Shown here: positions 1 through 9,163 of the stretch, in pieces
How positions within the stretch are numbered: the first letter of the stretch is position 1
Layout of the letters: each line of letters starts with the position of its first letter
Origin: Thermoplasmata archaeon
Lineage (GTDB): Archaea; Thermoplasmatota; Thermoplasmata; Lutacidiplasmatales; UBA184
Direction of reading: 5' to 3'
DNA: 64,000 nucleotides
Assembly: GCA_021817245.1 (NCBI GenBank)
Contig: JAKAVQ010000001.1
Location: 124,001-188,000, forward strand
Translations under genes and position numbers: made by a program
The notes under the pieces: generated by a model
Seen by the model: only the letters and a program-made list of their open reading frames with translations
Databases searched by the model: none
What the model was told of the DNA's origin: nothing

Positions 1-1280
1 ACGGCGGCGCTGAAGAGGACGAACTTCGAGACGAAGCCGATCGTGAGCGGGACCCCGGCGAGGGAGAGCAGCATCAGCGCGAACGCGACGGCGGTGAGCG
101 GCCGCCGCGTACCAAGGCCCCGCCAGTCCTCGATCAGCGGACCGACGCCCCACGCCGCGACCCCCGCGACGAGAAGGAACGCGGCGCCCTTCATGAAGAC
201 ATGCGCGAACATCTGCAGGGTCGCGCCCGCCAGCGCCGGGGCGGTGCCGATGGCGACCCCGATCAGCATGTAGCCGGCCTGGCTGATCGAGGAGTAGGCG
301 AGCATGCGTTTCATCTCCTTCTGGAGGAGCGCGAGGACGTTCCCCACCGTCATGGTGACGACGGCAAGCACCGAGAGCGTCACCTGCAGCACCGGTCCGA
401 GAGCGACCGCGCCGTTCGTGAACGGGCCCCCCGACGGTGCGGTGCGGGCGAGGAGCACCGGCCCGAGGAAGACGAGGAAGAAGGCGAAGAGCCCGACCTT
501 CTTCGACCCGCCCGCGAGGAACGCGGTGACGTCGGTCGGGGCGCCGTCGTAGACGTCGACTGCCCACGCGTGGAACGGCACGAGCGTGGCCTTGAACGCG
601 AGGCCGACGATGAGGAAGCCGTAGCCGAGGAGGACGAGTACGGGATAACCGCCCGTCCCCGCGACCGCACGGATCGCGTAGAGGTTCGTTGTCCCGTACG
701 CCCCGTACAGCAGCGAGGCGCCAAAGAAGGAGAGCGTGGTCGAGAGCGCGCCGATGATGTACATCTTCATCGCCGCCTCCATCGACCGGGCATCGCGCCG
801 GGTGTACGCCACGAGGAGGTAGGTCGCAATGCTCGTGATCTCGATCGAGAGCAGGAGGAAGATCAGGTCGGAGGCGATCGCGACGAGCAGCATGCCGAGG
901 GTGGCGAGCGAGAGCAATCCGAAGAAGATCGGCGCCCCCCGCTCGCGGCTCGGTCGGCTCAGCGACGCGAGCGCGACGAGGAGCCCCGCCAAGAGGAAGA
1001 TCGCCTGAAAGACGAGCCCGAGCGACGTGACCGCGTAGAGGGGGGTTCCCGAAGGGACGGTGTCGATCCCGCCGGAGGAGATCGTGGCGAGGCCGGCGAT
1101 CGGCGCGAAGCCGAGGTCGGCGAGCACGAACAGGAGGGCGAGCGCCATGCCGAGGACGGTGACGGCGCCGACGACCTCGTTCCGGCGGACGCGGACCACG
1201 TCGAGGAGGAAGACGAGGAGCGTTCCCGCGAGCAGGAGGATCTCGGGGAGGAATGGGCCGGCGAAGCTCGCGACGTCCAT
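1..1280 (-). CDS. nuoN: Complex I subunit N (3' end outside window)
   Basis: Antiporter-like membrane subunit of NADH-quinone/ferredoxin oxidoreductase-type complex I, part of the proton-pumping arm. Reading the minus strand from the ATG at 1280 gives about 426 residues with no stop before the window edge, so the C-terminus is missing. The protein is a run of hydrophobic helices and has the family motif VDVYDGAPTDVTAFLAG in the region that also carries the conserved lysine/glutamate helices of NuoL/M/N. It is the last gene seen of the nuoA-N operon and starts 4 bases after nuoM ends. Family assignment is firm; only the tail cannot be judged. Confidence 0.95.
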   Translation of the reverse strand, partial: MDVASFAGPFLPEILLLAGTLLVFLLDVVRVRRNEVVGAVTVLGMALALLFVLADLGFAPIAGLATISSGGIDTVPSGTPLYAVTSLGLVFQAIFLLAGLLVALASLSRPSRERGAPIFFGLLSLATLGMLLVAIASDLIFLLLSIEITSIATYLLVAYTRRDARSMEAAMKMYIIGALSTTLSFFGASLLYGAYGTTNLYAIRAVAGTGGYPVLVLLGYGFLIVGLAFKATLVPFHAWAVDVYDGAPTDVTAFLAGGSKKVGLFAFFLVFLGPVLLARTAPSGGPFTNGAVALGPVLQVTLSVLAVVTMTVGNVLALLQKEMKRMLAYSSISQAGYMLIGVAIGTAPALAGATLQMFAHVFMKGAAFLLVAGVAAWGVGPLIEDWRGLGTRRPLTAVAFALMLLSLAGVPLTIGFVSKFVLFSAA

Positions 1281-1284
1281 CGTC

Positions 1285-2763
1285 CTAAGGTCCCGGCCAG
1301 CCGTGGATCGGCGAGCTCACGATCACGTTCACGAGGAGTCCCGGCAGGATCCCGAAGAGGACGGTGAAGGCGACCAGGATCCCCATCCCCGCCCCTTCGT
1401 ACCACGGGATGTCGTGCGCTCCCGCCGGGATCCCTCTCGGCGTGCCGAACAGGAGGCGCTGCATCATCCACAGGTAGAACGCGGCGGTCACGACGAGGAT
1501 CGCGAGAGGGAGGAAGACCCAGTACGACAGGCCGTTCCACGTTGCGAGCAGCGCGGTGAACTCGGCGGGGAAGCTGATGAGCGCTGGGAGCCCGAGCGAC
1601 GCGAGGGAACCGGTCATGATGAGGGTCGACAGGGCCGGCGTGGTCGGGGTGATCCCGCCGATCGACGCGATGTCGCGGCTGCCGAAGGTATGGTGCACGC
1701 TGCCGGACGACATGAAGAGGAGACCGCTCACGATCCCGTGGGCGAACATCAGGAGCACCGCCGCGATGAGTCCGAGGGACGAGTCGAGCGCGATCGCGAG
1801 GAGGACGATCCCCATGTGGTTGATCGACGAGTAGGCGACGAGTCGCTTCAGGTCCCGCTGGGAGAGCGAGAGCACCGACCCCCATACGATCGAGAGGAAC
1901 GCCACGAAGAACAGGATCGGTTGGGCGGTGTGGAGGCCGCTCGGCAGCACCTCGACCGCCCACCGGATGAGTCCGTAACCCCCGAGCTTCAACAGAAGGC
2001 CGGCGAGCAGTACCGAACCGCCGGTCGGTGCCTCGACGTGCGCGTCGGGCAGCCACGTGTGGAACGGCACCATCGGGAACTTGACGCCGAAGCCGAAGAA
2101 CAGCGCGAGGAACAGGAACGTCTGGGGGACCGCGGAGAGCGAGCGGGCCCCGGCGTAGACGCTCGAGAAGTCGAAGGAGCTCGACCCCGAGTAGAAGACG
2201 AGGGCGAGCAGGCCCACCAGCATCACGATCGAGGCGACGTGGGTGTAGATGAAGAACTTCAGCGCGGCGTACCGGCGTTGGGGTCCGCCCCAGAACCCGA
2301 TCAGGAAGAACATCGGGACGAGCACCGCTTCCCAGAAGAGGAAGAACAGGAGGATGTCGAGGGCCACGAAGACGCCGAACGAGCCGAGGCAGGTGAGCAG
2401 GAGCAGGCCGAAGTACGCCGCCGGACGCTTCGACTCGCCCCAGGAGTAGATGACGGTCGCGACCTGGAGGATCCCGGTAAGGAGGATCAGGACGAGGGAG
2501 ATCCCGTCGACGCCGACCGTGTAGTTGATCCGCATCCACGACAGGTGGATCCAAACGTACGACTCACTCTCCGAGAAGCCGGGAACGAGCGCCCCGTTGT
2601 ACCCCGGCCAGCCCGAGAATCCGAGGAAGATGAGCGCGATCTCCCCGAGGAATACGGCCGACGTCGCGAGCGCGACCCACCGGGCGCGGGACCCGGCGAG
2701 GAACGTCGCGACCGTGCCGACGAGCAGGGTCAGGATCGTGAGGGAGAGGATCGGGAGCGTCAC
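1285..2763 (-). CDS. nuoM: Complex I subunit M
   Basis: Antiporter-like proton-pumping subunit of complex I, 492 residues, the usual length for NuoM, with about 14 predicted membrane helices. The motif DAHVEAPTGGSVLLAG and the later lysine-containing segment LKRLVAYSSINHMG are typical of NuoM/MrpD proteins. It lies between nuoL (2 bases upstream) and nuoN (4 bases downstream), so the three antiporter-like genes are tightly packed and probably translated from one message. No truncation or unusual residue was seen. Confidence 0.97.
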   Translation of the reverse strand: MTLPILSLTILTLLVGTVATFLAGSRARWVALATSAVFLGEIALIFLGFSGWPGYNGALVPGFSESESYVWIHLSWMRINYTVGVDGISLVLILLTGILQVATVIYSWGESKRPAAYFGLLLLTCLGSFGVFVALDILLFFLFWEAVLVPMFFLIGFWGGPQRRYAALKFFIYTHVASIVMLVGLLALVFYSGSSSFDFSSVYAGARSLSAVPQTFLFLALFFGFGVKFPMVPFHTWLPDAHVEAPTGGSVLLAGLLLKLGGYGLIRWAVEVLPSGLHTAQPILFFVAFLSIVWGSVLSLSQRDLKRLVAYSSINHMGIVLLAIALDSSLGLIAAVLLMFAHGIVSGLLFMSSGSVHHTFGSRDIASIGGITPTTPALSTLIMTGSLASLGLPALISFPAEFTALLATWNGLSYWVFLPLAILVVTAAFYLWMMQRLLFGTPRGIPAGAHDIPWYEGAGMGILVAFTVLFGILPGLLVNVIVSSPIHGWPGP

Positions 2764-2765
2764 CG

Positions 2766-4763
2766 TTACCCACCTCCGAACTTCGCGACGAGGTACGGGG
2801 CGACGAATAGGAGGAGGACGAAGACCGCGATCAGTCCCGCCACGACGTAGGCGGCGTAGTCGGAAACGACCCCGGTCTGGATCCGCCGCAGGCGATCGCT
2901 GAGCTCCGCGAACATCCGCTCGAAACCGTGGACGGTCCCGTCGATCACGAACCGATCGACGAAGTCCGCCGCGCGCGCGACGGTGTAGACGCCCTTAGCG
3001 CCGATCCAGTCGAATCCGACCTTGAAGTAGTAGCGGTTCAGGAGGAGCCGGCGGAGCGGTTGCACGGGGCTCGAATCGGCCAGGACGAAGACCTTGCCGT
3101 GACCCCAGAGCGCCCACGCGAGACCGATCCCCGCGACCCCGAGGAACACGCTCGTGGCGCTCAGGGCGAGATCGGCCGGGCCGTAGACGGGCGGGATCCC
3201 CGCCGCGCCGGCGCCGTGGAGCAACAGTCCCTGGAAGTTCGGCCAGAAGATGAAGAGGCCCGCGCCCACCGCGAACGCCGACAGGACCACGAGCGGGACC
3301 TGCATGACCCAGGGTCCCTCGTGCGCGTGGGGCAGCGTAGGGTCGCGCGGTTTGTCCCCCGAGAAGGCGAGGAACCAGGCGCGGAAGATGTAGTAGGCGG
3401 TCAGGAAGACCGCCGCGACCGCGAGCACGAAGAACGGCCAGTACGCCGGGTGGCTCGGGAGCTGGGAGTAGACGGCGCTAAGGACGTCGTCCTTGCTCCA
3501 GAACCCGGCGAACGGCGGGATGCCGGCGAGCGCGAGCCCCCCGATCGCGAACGCGGCCGCGGTCACGCGCATCGACTTGCGGAGCCCGCCCATCTTGAAC
3601 AGGTCCTGCGTTCCGACCGCGTGGATGACCGAGCCGGCGGCGAGGAAGAGCAGCGCTTTGAAGAACGCGTGGGTGAAGAGGTGGAAGAGCCCCACCATGG
3701 CGAAGCCGGCGCCGACGGCGAGGACCATGTAGCCGAGCTGGCTGATGGTCGAGTAGGCGATGACCCGTTTGATGTCGGGGTGCACGACCGCCATCGTAGC
3801 GGCAAAGAACGTTGTGAATCCGCCCACCGCGACGATCGCCAGCTGGTCGGTCGACGTGAACCCGATGAAGAGGCTCGTGACCGCGAGCAGGTAGACGCCG
3901 GCGGCGACCATCGTCGCGGCGTGGATGAGCGCGGAGACCGTGGTCGGACCTTCCATCGCGTCGGGGAGCCAGACGTGGAGGGGGAACTGGGCGCTCTTGC
4001 CGGCCGCGCCGCCGAGGATCATGATCCCCGCGACCGTGAGGACCGTCGACTGGCCGCCCATCGCCCCCGCGAGGAACGGCGTCGTGCCGCGCACGAACAC
4101 GAACCCGTTCGCGGCCCAGCCGCCCGAGGGGCCGGTGGTCGCGTAGTAGTAGAAGTAAATGAAGATCCCGAGGAGGAACATCACGTCCCCCACGCGCGTG
4201 ACGAGGAACGCCTCCTTCGCGGCGCTCGACGCGCTCGGCTTCTCGTAATAGAACCCGATGAGGAAGTACGAGCAGACGCCGACCAGCTCCCAGAACAGGA
4301 AGAACTCGAACAGGTTGTTCGCGATGACGAGGCCGCTCATCGCCGCGAGGAAGAGGGAGAGCTCCGCGTAGTAGCGGGGCAGTCCGTGATCGTGGTGCAT
4401 GTACCCGATCGAGTACAGCATCACGAGGAAGCCGACGACCGTCACAACGAGCAGCATGAGCGCCGAGATCGGGTCGACGAGCGTCCCGGCGACCAGCGAG
4501 AAGCCGTTCGGGAAGACCCCCGGGGCCGCCGGGAGGTGGAACCAGGTGAACTGGACGTTCGTGTAACGGCTCGGGTCCATGAGCTCCGCCGCGGCGATCA
4601 GGACGCCGACCACGAGCGCGGCGCCGGCGAACCCGACCGCAAGCCATCCGCCCCACTCGAACCGCTTGAGGCGCGTCCCCGCGAGCCCGACGATCACGAA
4701 GGAGAGGACCATGAGGAGCGGAACGAGGAACGCGTATCCGAAGAGGTCGGCGAGCGAGACCAT
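2766..4763 (-). CDS. nuoL: Complex I subunit L
   Basis: Largest antiporter-like subunit of complex I, 665 residues. Family signatures are DAMEGPTTVSALIHAATM and IKRVIAYSTISQLGYM. The long C-terminal part (about residues 560-665) matches the lateral helix/anchor extension that distinguishes NuoL from NuoM and NuoN. It follows nuoK by 12 bases and precedes nuoM by 2 bases in the operon. Function in proton translocation is taken from the family; nothing in the sequence suggests loss of activity. Confidence 0.97.
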   Translation of the reverse strand: MVSLADLFGYAFLVPLLMVLSFVIVGLAGTRLKRFEWGGWLAVGFAGAALVVGVLIAAAELMDPSRYTNVQFTWFHLPAAPGVFPNGFSLVAGTLVDPISALMLLVVTVVGFLVMLYSIGYMHHDHGLPRYYAELSLFLAAMSGLVIANNLFEFFLFWELVGVCSYFLIGFYYEKPSASSAAKEAFLVTRVGDVMFLLGIFIYFYYYATTGPSGGWAANGFVFVRGTTPFLAGAMGGQSTVLTVAGIMILGGAAGKSAQFPLHVWLPDAMEGPTTVSALIHAATMVAAGVYLLAVTSLFIGFTSTDQLAIVAVGGFTTFFAATMAVVHPDIKRVIAYSTISQLGYMVLAVGAGFAMVGLFHLFTHAFFKALLFLAAGSVIHAVGTQDLFKMGGLRKSMRVTAAAFAIGGLALAGIPPFAGFWSKDDVLSAVYSQLPSHPAYWPFFVLAVAAVFLTAYYIFRAWFLAFSGDKPRDPTLPHAHEGPWVMQVPLVVLSAFAVGAGLFIFWPNFQGLLLHGAGAAGIPPVYGPADLALSATSVFLGVAGIGLAWALWGHGKVFVLADSSPVQPLRRLLLNRYYFKVGFDWIGAKGVYTVARAADFVDRFVIDGTVHGFERMFAELSDRLRRIQTGVVSDYAAYVVAGLIAVFVLLLFVAPYLVAKFGGG

Positions 4764-4775
4764 GCGTCGTTCCTC

Positions 4776-5093
4776 CTACCGCCGGAGCTCCGTGGCCTCG
4801 GCGACGTTGATCGATCCGCGCAGTCGGTTCAGGGCCAGGACGATCGCGAGCCCCACCGCGACCTCGGTCGCGGCAAAGCCGACCAGAACGACGGCGATCG
4901 CCTGCCCCGTGAGCCCCGCCGTTCCGCCGGTGTACGCGGCGAAATAGACGAAGTTGAGGATTCCCGCGTTCATCGCGATCTCGATCGCGATCAGGAGGAG
5001 GATGAAGTTCCGCCGAGTCAGGATCCCGAAGATCCCCACCGCAAGGAGGGCCGCGGAGAGACCGACGAAGCCGACGATCGGGAGCCCGCTCAC
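4776..5093 (-). CDS. nuoK: Complex I subunit K
   Basis: Small membrane subunit of complex I, 105 residues with three hydrophobic helices, the normal size for NuoK. The helix containing IAIEIAMNAGIL carries the conserved membrane glutamate expected in helix 2, and a second acidic residue occurs in the following helix (ATEVAVGLA). Its start codon overlaps the nuoJ stop by four bases (ATGA arrangement, 5090-5093), a sign of translational coupling. Order J-K-L matches the classic nuo operon. Confidence 0.96.
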   Translation of the reverse strand: MSGLPIVGFVGLSAALLAVGIFGILTRRNFILLLIAIEIAMNAGILNFVYFAAYTGGTAGLTGQAIAVVLVGFAATEVAVGLAIVLALNRLRGSINVAEATELRR

Positions 5094-5575
5094 TCGCGCC
5101 CCTCCCGGACCAGGTAGATCGCGCCGCCGACGGCCCCGAGCATGATCAGCCCGAGGAGGAGGAGCCAGGGACCGTTGACGTTGAAAAGGTTCTGGGAGAG
5201 GTACGTGGGATCGTAGGCGTGGACCGTGGCTCCGGCGGAGAACTCGCCGACGGAGGCGATGACGAAGATGAACGTCACGAGCGCGAGCGCGAGCGGCACC
5301 GCGCCGATCCCGGTCGTCGCCTCGCGGGAGAAGATCCGCTTGCGCGTGACCATGATGCCGAAAAGGAGCAGCACGGTCACGGCCCCGGCGTAGACGCCGA
5401 GCTGGAGCACCCCGAGGAACGGCGCCTCCAAGAGGAAGTAGATCGCCGAGAGGTCGACGAAGAAGACCGCGATCCAGAGGATCGTATGCACGAGCTCCCG
5501 CACGAGGAGCGCGAGGAGCGCCGTCGCGAGGGCGACGACGGCGAGCGCGAGGAATGCCAGTTCCTCGAGGATCAC
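5090..5575 (-). CDS. nuoJ: Complex I subunit J
   Basis: Membrane subunit J of complex I, 161 residues, about five helices. The start is set at the GTG at 5575, which overlaps the nuoI stop by 4 bases (GTGA). An upstream in-frame extension exists but only as an out-of-frame reading of nuoI, so it is rejected. The protein begins with a helix (ILEELAFLALAVVALATALL) and keeps the segment LGVLQLGVYAGAVTVLLLFG, the helix-3 pi-bulge region conserved in NuoJ. It ends overlapping nuoK by four bases. Confidence 0.93.
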   Translation of the reverse strand: MILEELAFLALAVVALATALLALLVRELVHTILWIAVFFVDLSAIYFLLEAPFLGVLQLGVYAGAVTVLLLFGIMVTRKRIFSREATTGIGAVPLALALVTFIFVIASVGEFSAGATVHAYDPTYLSQNLFNVNGPWLLLLGLIMLGAVGGAIYLVREGRE

Positions 5576-6348
5576 TTGCGAGTCCCCCAGAAGAGGCATT
5601 CCTTCGGGCAGACGCTGATGCACGTGCCGCAGCGGACGCAGTCGGAGTCGTTCACGACCGGTTCCTTCCAGATGCGCTTCGGGAGCTTCTCGCCGGGCTT
5701 CGCCTCCGGCTTCGGCACGTCGAGCATCGTGATGCACTGCGTGGGGCAGTCGCGGGCGCACGCGTTGCAGCCGATGCACAGCGGCGGGTCGAGCAGGATC
5801 GCGTCCTCGTTCTCCGGCCGCGCGAGCCGGATCGGGTTCATCGGGAGCTTCGAGCGGAAGACCTCGAAGAGCCGCTCGGGCGGATAGATCATGTCCGAGC
5901 GCTTCGAGACCGACAGCTCGTAGCGGGTCGTCATCGTGAGGCAGCCCTCGGGGCAGGCGTCCGAGCAGAATCCGCAGTAGCTGCACTTACCGTAGTCGAT
6001 CTGGGGGCACTTCTTCGGATGCTTGGGGTCGCTGCCCGCCGTCGTGACCATGTCGATGCAGACGTCCGGACAGCTGAACGCGCAGAGGTTGCAACTGATG
6101 CAGGTCGCGATGTTGAGCGCGTGAACGCCCCTATAGTTGTCCCAGACCTGACCGACACCGAACGGCTTTCCCGACGCCACGTCGAGCCGGTCGCGGAACT
6201 TCGGGTCCTCGAGCCGCTCGTACGGGTAGACGATCGTCGACGGACGGAACAGACTCTTCGCGAACTGTCGGGCCGCCGTCGCCATCGGGCGCGCGACCCA
6301 GAGGATCGGGTTCTCGTCGGGCTTCTCGGTCGCGGTCACGTCGCTCAT
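5572..6348 (-). CDS. nuoI: Complex I subunit I with four [4Fe-4S] motifs
   Basis: Peripheral iron-sulfur subunit that carries electrons toward the N2 cluster in NuoB. The start ATG at 6348 gives 258 residues, well above the roughly 150-180 usual for NuoI. Two standard motifs are present (C83, C86, C89, C93 and C122, C125, C128, C132), followed by a second ferredoxin-type pair (C191, C194, C197, C201 and C237, C240, C243, C247). All four have the CxxCxxCxxxC spacing. The protein therefore looks like NuoI with an added two-cluster ferredoxin domain. Because nuoE, nuoF and nuoG are absent here, the extra domain may be the electron entry site; that is inference. It sits between nuoH and nuoJ and overlaps nuoJ by 4 bases. 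Confidence 0.95.
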   Translation of the reverse strand: MSDVTATEKPDENPILWVARPMATAARQFAKSLFRPSTIVYPYERLEDPKFRDRLDVASGKPFGVGQVWDNYRGVHALNIATCISCNLCAFSCPDVCIDMVTTAGSDPKHPKKCPQIDYGKCSYCGFCSDACPEGCLTMTTRYELSVSKRSDMIYPPERLFEVFRSKLPMNPIRLARPENEDAILLDPPLCIGCNACARDCPTQCITMLDVPKPEAKPGEKLPKRIWKEPVVNDSDCVRCGTCISVCPKECLFWGTRK

Positions 6349-6371
6349 CGTGCTTCTCTCCCTACGTACGA

Positions 6372-7502
6372 TTAAATTCCCGGCGACGGGAGGCAACCGA
6401 ACACCGGCACGCACTTCACCGTGACGAGCGCCGCGGCGAGGAACACCGCCAATAGCGAGAGCGGGATCATCCGGTTCCAACCGACCCTGAGGAGCTGGTC
6501 GGTCCGCACGCGCGGAAGCGCGGCCCGGATCCAGACGAAGACGGCGAAGACCAGGTAGGTCTTCAGCATGAACCAGAAGATCCCGGCGAGCGGGAACGAG
6601 GTCGCGGCGCTCGGGACCCAGCTCGGCATCGTCCAGCCGCCGAGGAAGAGGAGCACCACCAGGATGCTCCCGATCAGCGAGCGCAGGTAGTCGGCGAGCA
6701 TGAAGAACGCGAAGAGCATCCCGCCGTACTCGGTGTTCCAGCCTTCGACAAGCTCCGCCTCCGCTTCGGGCAGGTCGAACGGGATCCGCTCCATCTCGGC
6801 GAGCATCCCGGCGACGAAGACGACGAGCGCGACGAACAGCGGGCCCCAGAACCAGTAGTTCTGCTGCTCGTACACGATCGTCGTGAGGTCGAAGCTGCCC
6901 GCGACGATCACGACCGCCACGACCGCGAGCAGCAGCGGGACCTCGTAGGCGATCATCTGGGCGGCCGAGCGCATCCCGCCCATCAGCGAGTACTTGTTGT
7001 TGCTCGACCAGGCGCTGACGAAGATGAAGAGCGGCGCGAAGGAGAAGATCGCGAGGGCGAGCAGCAGGCTCAGCGGGAGGGCTCCCGAATTCCAGCCGGA
7101 AGAGATCGGAAGGACGCCGAACAGGATCATCGACGTCACCATGTAGGCCGTGGGGCCGGTGAAGAATCCGAGCGCGTCCGCCTCGCGCGGCTGGACGGTG
7201 GTCTTGCGGAACAGCTTGAATCCGTCGGCGAAGTTCTGGAGGAGCCCCGCGTAGCCGACGTGCATCGCCCCTCGACGGTCCATGAACCGGCCGAGCAGCT
7301 TGCGCTCCCACCAGATCAGCAGGATCGTGTTGAGCATGCTCGCGGCGAGGAGCAGCGCCGCGAAGATCAGCACCGCGAGGCCGGTGATCACGTTCCCGTT
7401 CGAGATCCAGGCACGGAGCGGGTCCGGGAAGACGGAGGCGATCCCGCCGAGGAGGAGATGGGACAGATCGTACGAAACGGAGTACAGGGTGGCGCTCGCC
7501 AT
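6372..7502 (-). CDS. nuoH: Complex I subunit H
   Basis: Membrane subunit that joins the peripheral arm to the pump and lines the quinone cavity. The 376 residues form about eight or nine helices. Residues 238-254 read ERIPFDLPEAEAELVEG, the acidic loop diagnostic of NuoH/FpoH, and residues 75-100 hold the RGAMHVGYAGLLQNFADG segment near the quinone entrance. The length is slightly above the usual 320-350. It follows nuoD by 12 bases and precedes nuoI by 23 bases. Confidence 0.97.
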   Translation of the reverse strand: MASATLYSVSYDLSHLLLGGIASVFPDPLRAWISNGNVITGLAVLIFAALLLAASMLNTILLIWWERKLLGRFMDRRGAMHVGYAGLLQNFADGFKLFRKTTVQPREADALGFFTGPTAYMVTSMILFGVLPISSGWNSGALPLSLLLALAIFSFAPLFIFVSAWSSNNKYSLMGGMRSAAQMIAYEVPLLLAVVAVVIVAGSFDLTTIVYEQQNYWFWGPLFVALVVFVAGMLAEMERIPFDLPEAEAELVEGWNTEYGGMLFAFFMLADYLRSLIGSILVVLLFLGGWTMPSWVPSAATSFPLAGIFWFMLKTYLVFAVFVWIRAALPRVRTDQLLRVGWNRMIPLSLLAVFLAAALVTVKCVPVFGCLPSPGI

Positions 7503-7514
7503 CGCCCGGACGAC

Positions 7515-8660
7515 CTAGCGGTCGACCTCCCCGACGCAGACGTCGACACTGCCCATGATCGGTGGAATGTCGGCCACACGGTAGCCGACCAGGTAATGCC
7601 GGGACGCGGCGAGGTTCGCAAAGACCGGCGAGCGGAACTTGACGCGGTACGGGTGCTCGCCCCCTTCGTTCACGACGTACGCGAGGGCCTCGCCGTGGGG
7701 CTCCTCGATCGCGGAGAAGCCGACACCCTTCGGGTAGTTGCGCTTCAGGAGGTAGCCCTCCCGGCCGACCGGGGCGTACGGGGCGCCGAGCCAGCGGGGC
7801 AATTGATCGGCCATCACCGGTCCCGGGTGTCGGTCGAGCCAGTCAAGGACCTGGTAGAGGATCCGCACGGACTGGCGCATCTCCTCCATCCGGACGAGGT
7901 AGCGACCCGTGACGTCGGCGCCGTCCGCCACGGCCACCTCGAAGTCGAGCTGGTCGTACACCGCGTACGGTCGGTCCCGGCGCAGGTCCCGCTTTCTGCC
8001 GGCCGACCGGAGCATCGGCCCGGTGACGCCGTGGCGGATGCACTCCTCCGCCGAGAGCTTCCCGAGGCCATCGCACCGCTTGTGGAAGATGTCGGATCCG
8101 AGGCAGAGCTGGTCGTACTCGTGGAACCGCGGGAGGAGCCAGTCGAGGACCTTGCGGGCCCGGTCGGTGAACCCGGGCGGGAGGTCGTTGCGGACCCCGC
8201 CGGCCCGCATGTACTCGTAGGTCATCCGGGCGCCGGTGTAGCTCTGGAAAAGGTCGAGGATGAGATCGCGGTCCCGCATTCCGTAGAGGAAGGGGCTCAT
8301 GAGCCCGATGTCCTGCACGAACGCGGCATACCACATCAGGTGCGAGGCGATCCGCTGGAACTCCTCGCAGAGCACGCGAAGGTACTGGGCGCGCTCGGGG
8401 GGTCGAATATGGAGCGCTTCCTCCGCGGCGAGCATGTAGAGGTGCTCCCAGGCGAGGCCCGCGACGTAGCAGGTCCGGTCCATGAGGGTGATGACCTCGT
8501 TGTAGTGCCGGTCCTCGCTGATCTTCTCGATCCCGCGGTGGAGGTAGCCCATCTCGGGGTCGACGTCGAGGATCACCTCGCCCTCGATGCGCACCCTGAG
8601 GTTCCAGAGGCCGTGGGTCATGGGGTGCTGGGGCCCCATGTTGATCCACATCTCAGACAT
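7515..8660 (-). CDS. nuoD: Complex I subunit D
   Basis: The 49-kDa-type subunit of the quinone-reduction module, related to [NiFe]-hydrogenase large subunits. The start is placed at the ATG at 8660 so that the conserved N-terminus MSEMWINMGPQHPMTHG follows directly. A longer in-frame reading would add 25 arginine/serine-rich residues from inside nuoC. It has 381 residues. Motifs include GPQHPMTHG (9-17), DPEMGYLHRGIEKI and the C-terminal PPIMGSVDVCVGEVDR with the position of the fourth hydrogenase ligand region. nuoC and nuoD overlap by 8 bases and are separate genes, unlike the fused nuoCD of some bacteria. Confidence 0.96.
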   Translation of the reverse strand: MSEMWINMGPQHPMTHGLWNLRVRIEGEVILDVDPEMGYLHRGIEKISEDRHYNEVITLMDRTCYVAGLAWEHLYMLAAEEALHIRPPERAQYLRVLCEEFQRIASHLMWYAAFVQDIGLMSPFLYGMRDRDLILDLFQSYTGARMTYEYMRAGGVRNDLPPGFTDRARKVLDWLLPRFHEYDQLCLGSDIFHKRCDGLGKLSAEECIRHGVTGPMLRSAGRKRDLRRDRPYAVYDQLDFEVAVADGADVTGRYLVRMEEMRQSVRILYQVLDWLDRHPGPVMADQLPRWLGAPYAPVGREGYLLKRNYPKGVGFSAIEEPHGEALAYVVNEGGEHPYRVKFRSPVFANLAASRHYLVGYRVADIPPIMGSVDVCVGEVDR

Positions 8661-9126
8661 GGCGCGCCTTGACCTCCAGCTCCTCGGGCTCGTGGAGCTT
8701 GAACGAGCGGAGAAGCGGGTGGAACGCATACCCATCGGGCGTCAGGAGATGCCGCAGGTCGGGGTGATGATCGAACGTGATGTCGACGAGCTCCCACGTT
8801 TCGCGCTCGTGCCAGTTCGCGCTCGGCCAGACCGGGGTCGCGGACTCGACGTGGGCGTCGCTCGCGGGAACGTCCGTCGAGAGGACGACGTACTGGCGCG
8901 TGTCGTCCGACCAAAGGATGTAGAAAACCTCGCGATGGTCGACCCAGTCGATGCCGCCGACCGTGGAGAGGTGGTGGAACCCGAGCGCGTGGACGCTCCG
9001 GAAGACGTCGAGCGCGGCCTCCCGGCGGAAGCGGACCCGCCCGGCAGTGTCGGGGAACGCTTCGACGGATGTGATGCGGTCGCCGAGGGACGGGCGGAGG
9101 GTGCGCTCCAGTTCGTCGGTCTGCAC
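8653..9126 (-). CDS. nuoC: Complex I subunit C
   Basis: The 30-kDa-type peripheral subunit of complex I, 157 residues, close to the size of stand-alone NuoC. The motif HHLSTVGGIDWVDHREVFY in the middle and ERETWELVDITFDHHPDL near the end match the family pattern (EREvyD..GI.F..HPdLrRiL). It has no predicted membrane segment and should sit on the cytoplasmic side with NuoB, D and I. It begins 37 bases after nuoB and overlaps nuoD by 8 bases. Confidence 0.94.
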   Translation of the reverse strand: MQTDELERTLRPSLGDRITSVEAFPDTAGRVRFRREAALDVFRSVHALGFHHLSTVGGIDWVDHREVFYILWSDDTRQYVVLSTDVPASDAHVESATPVWPSANWHERETWELVDITFDHHPDLRHLLTPDGYAFHPLLRSFKLHEPEELEVKARHV

Positions 9127-9163
9127 GTCGCTCCTCTTCGTCCCTGCCCGGCAGACCAGGCGT

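Noticed and set aside
201-5145. Several long plus-strand frames opposite the nuo genes
   Set aside because: They encode Glu/Arg/Asp-rich products with no domain and lie exactly antisense to conserved complex I genes; a known artefact of GC-rich DNA.
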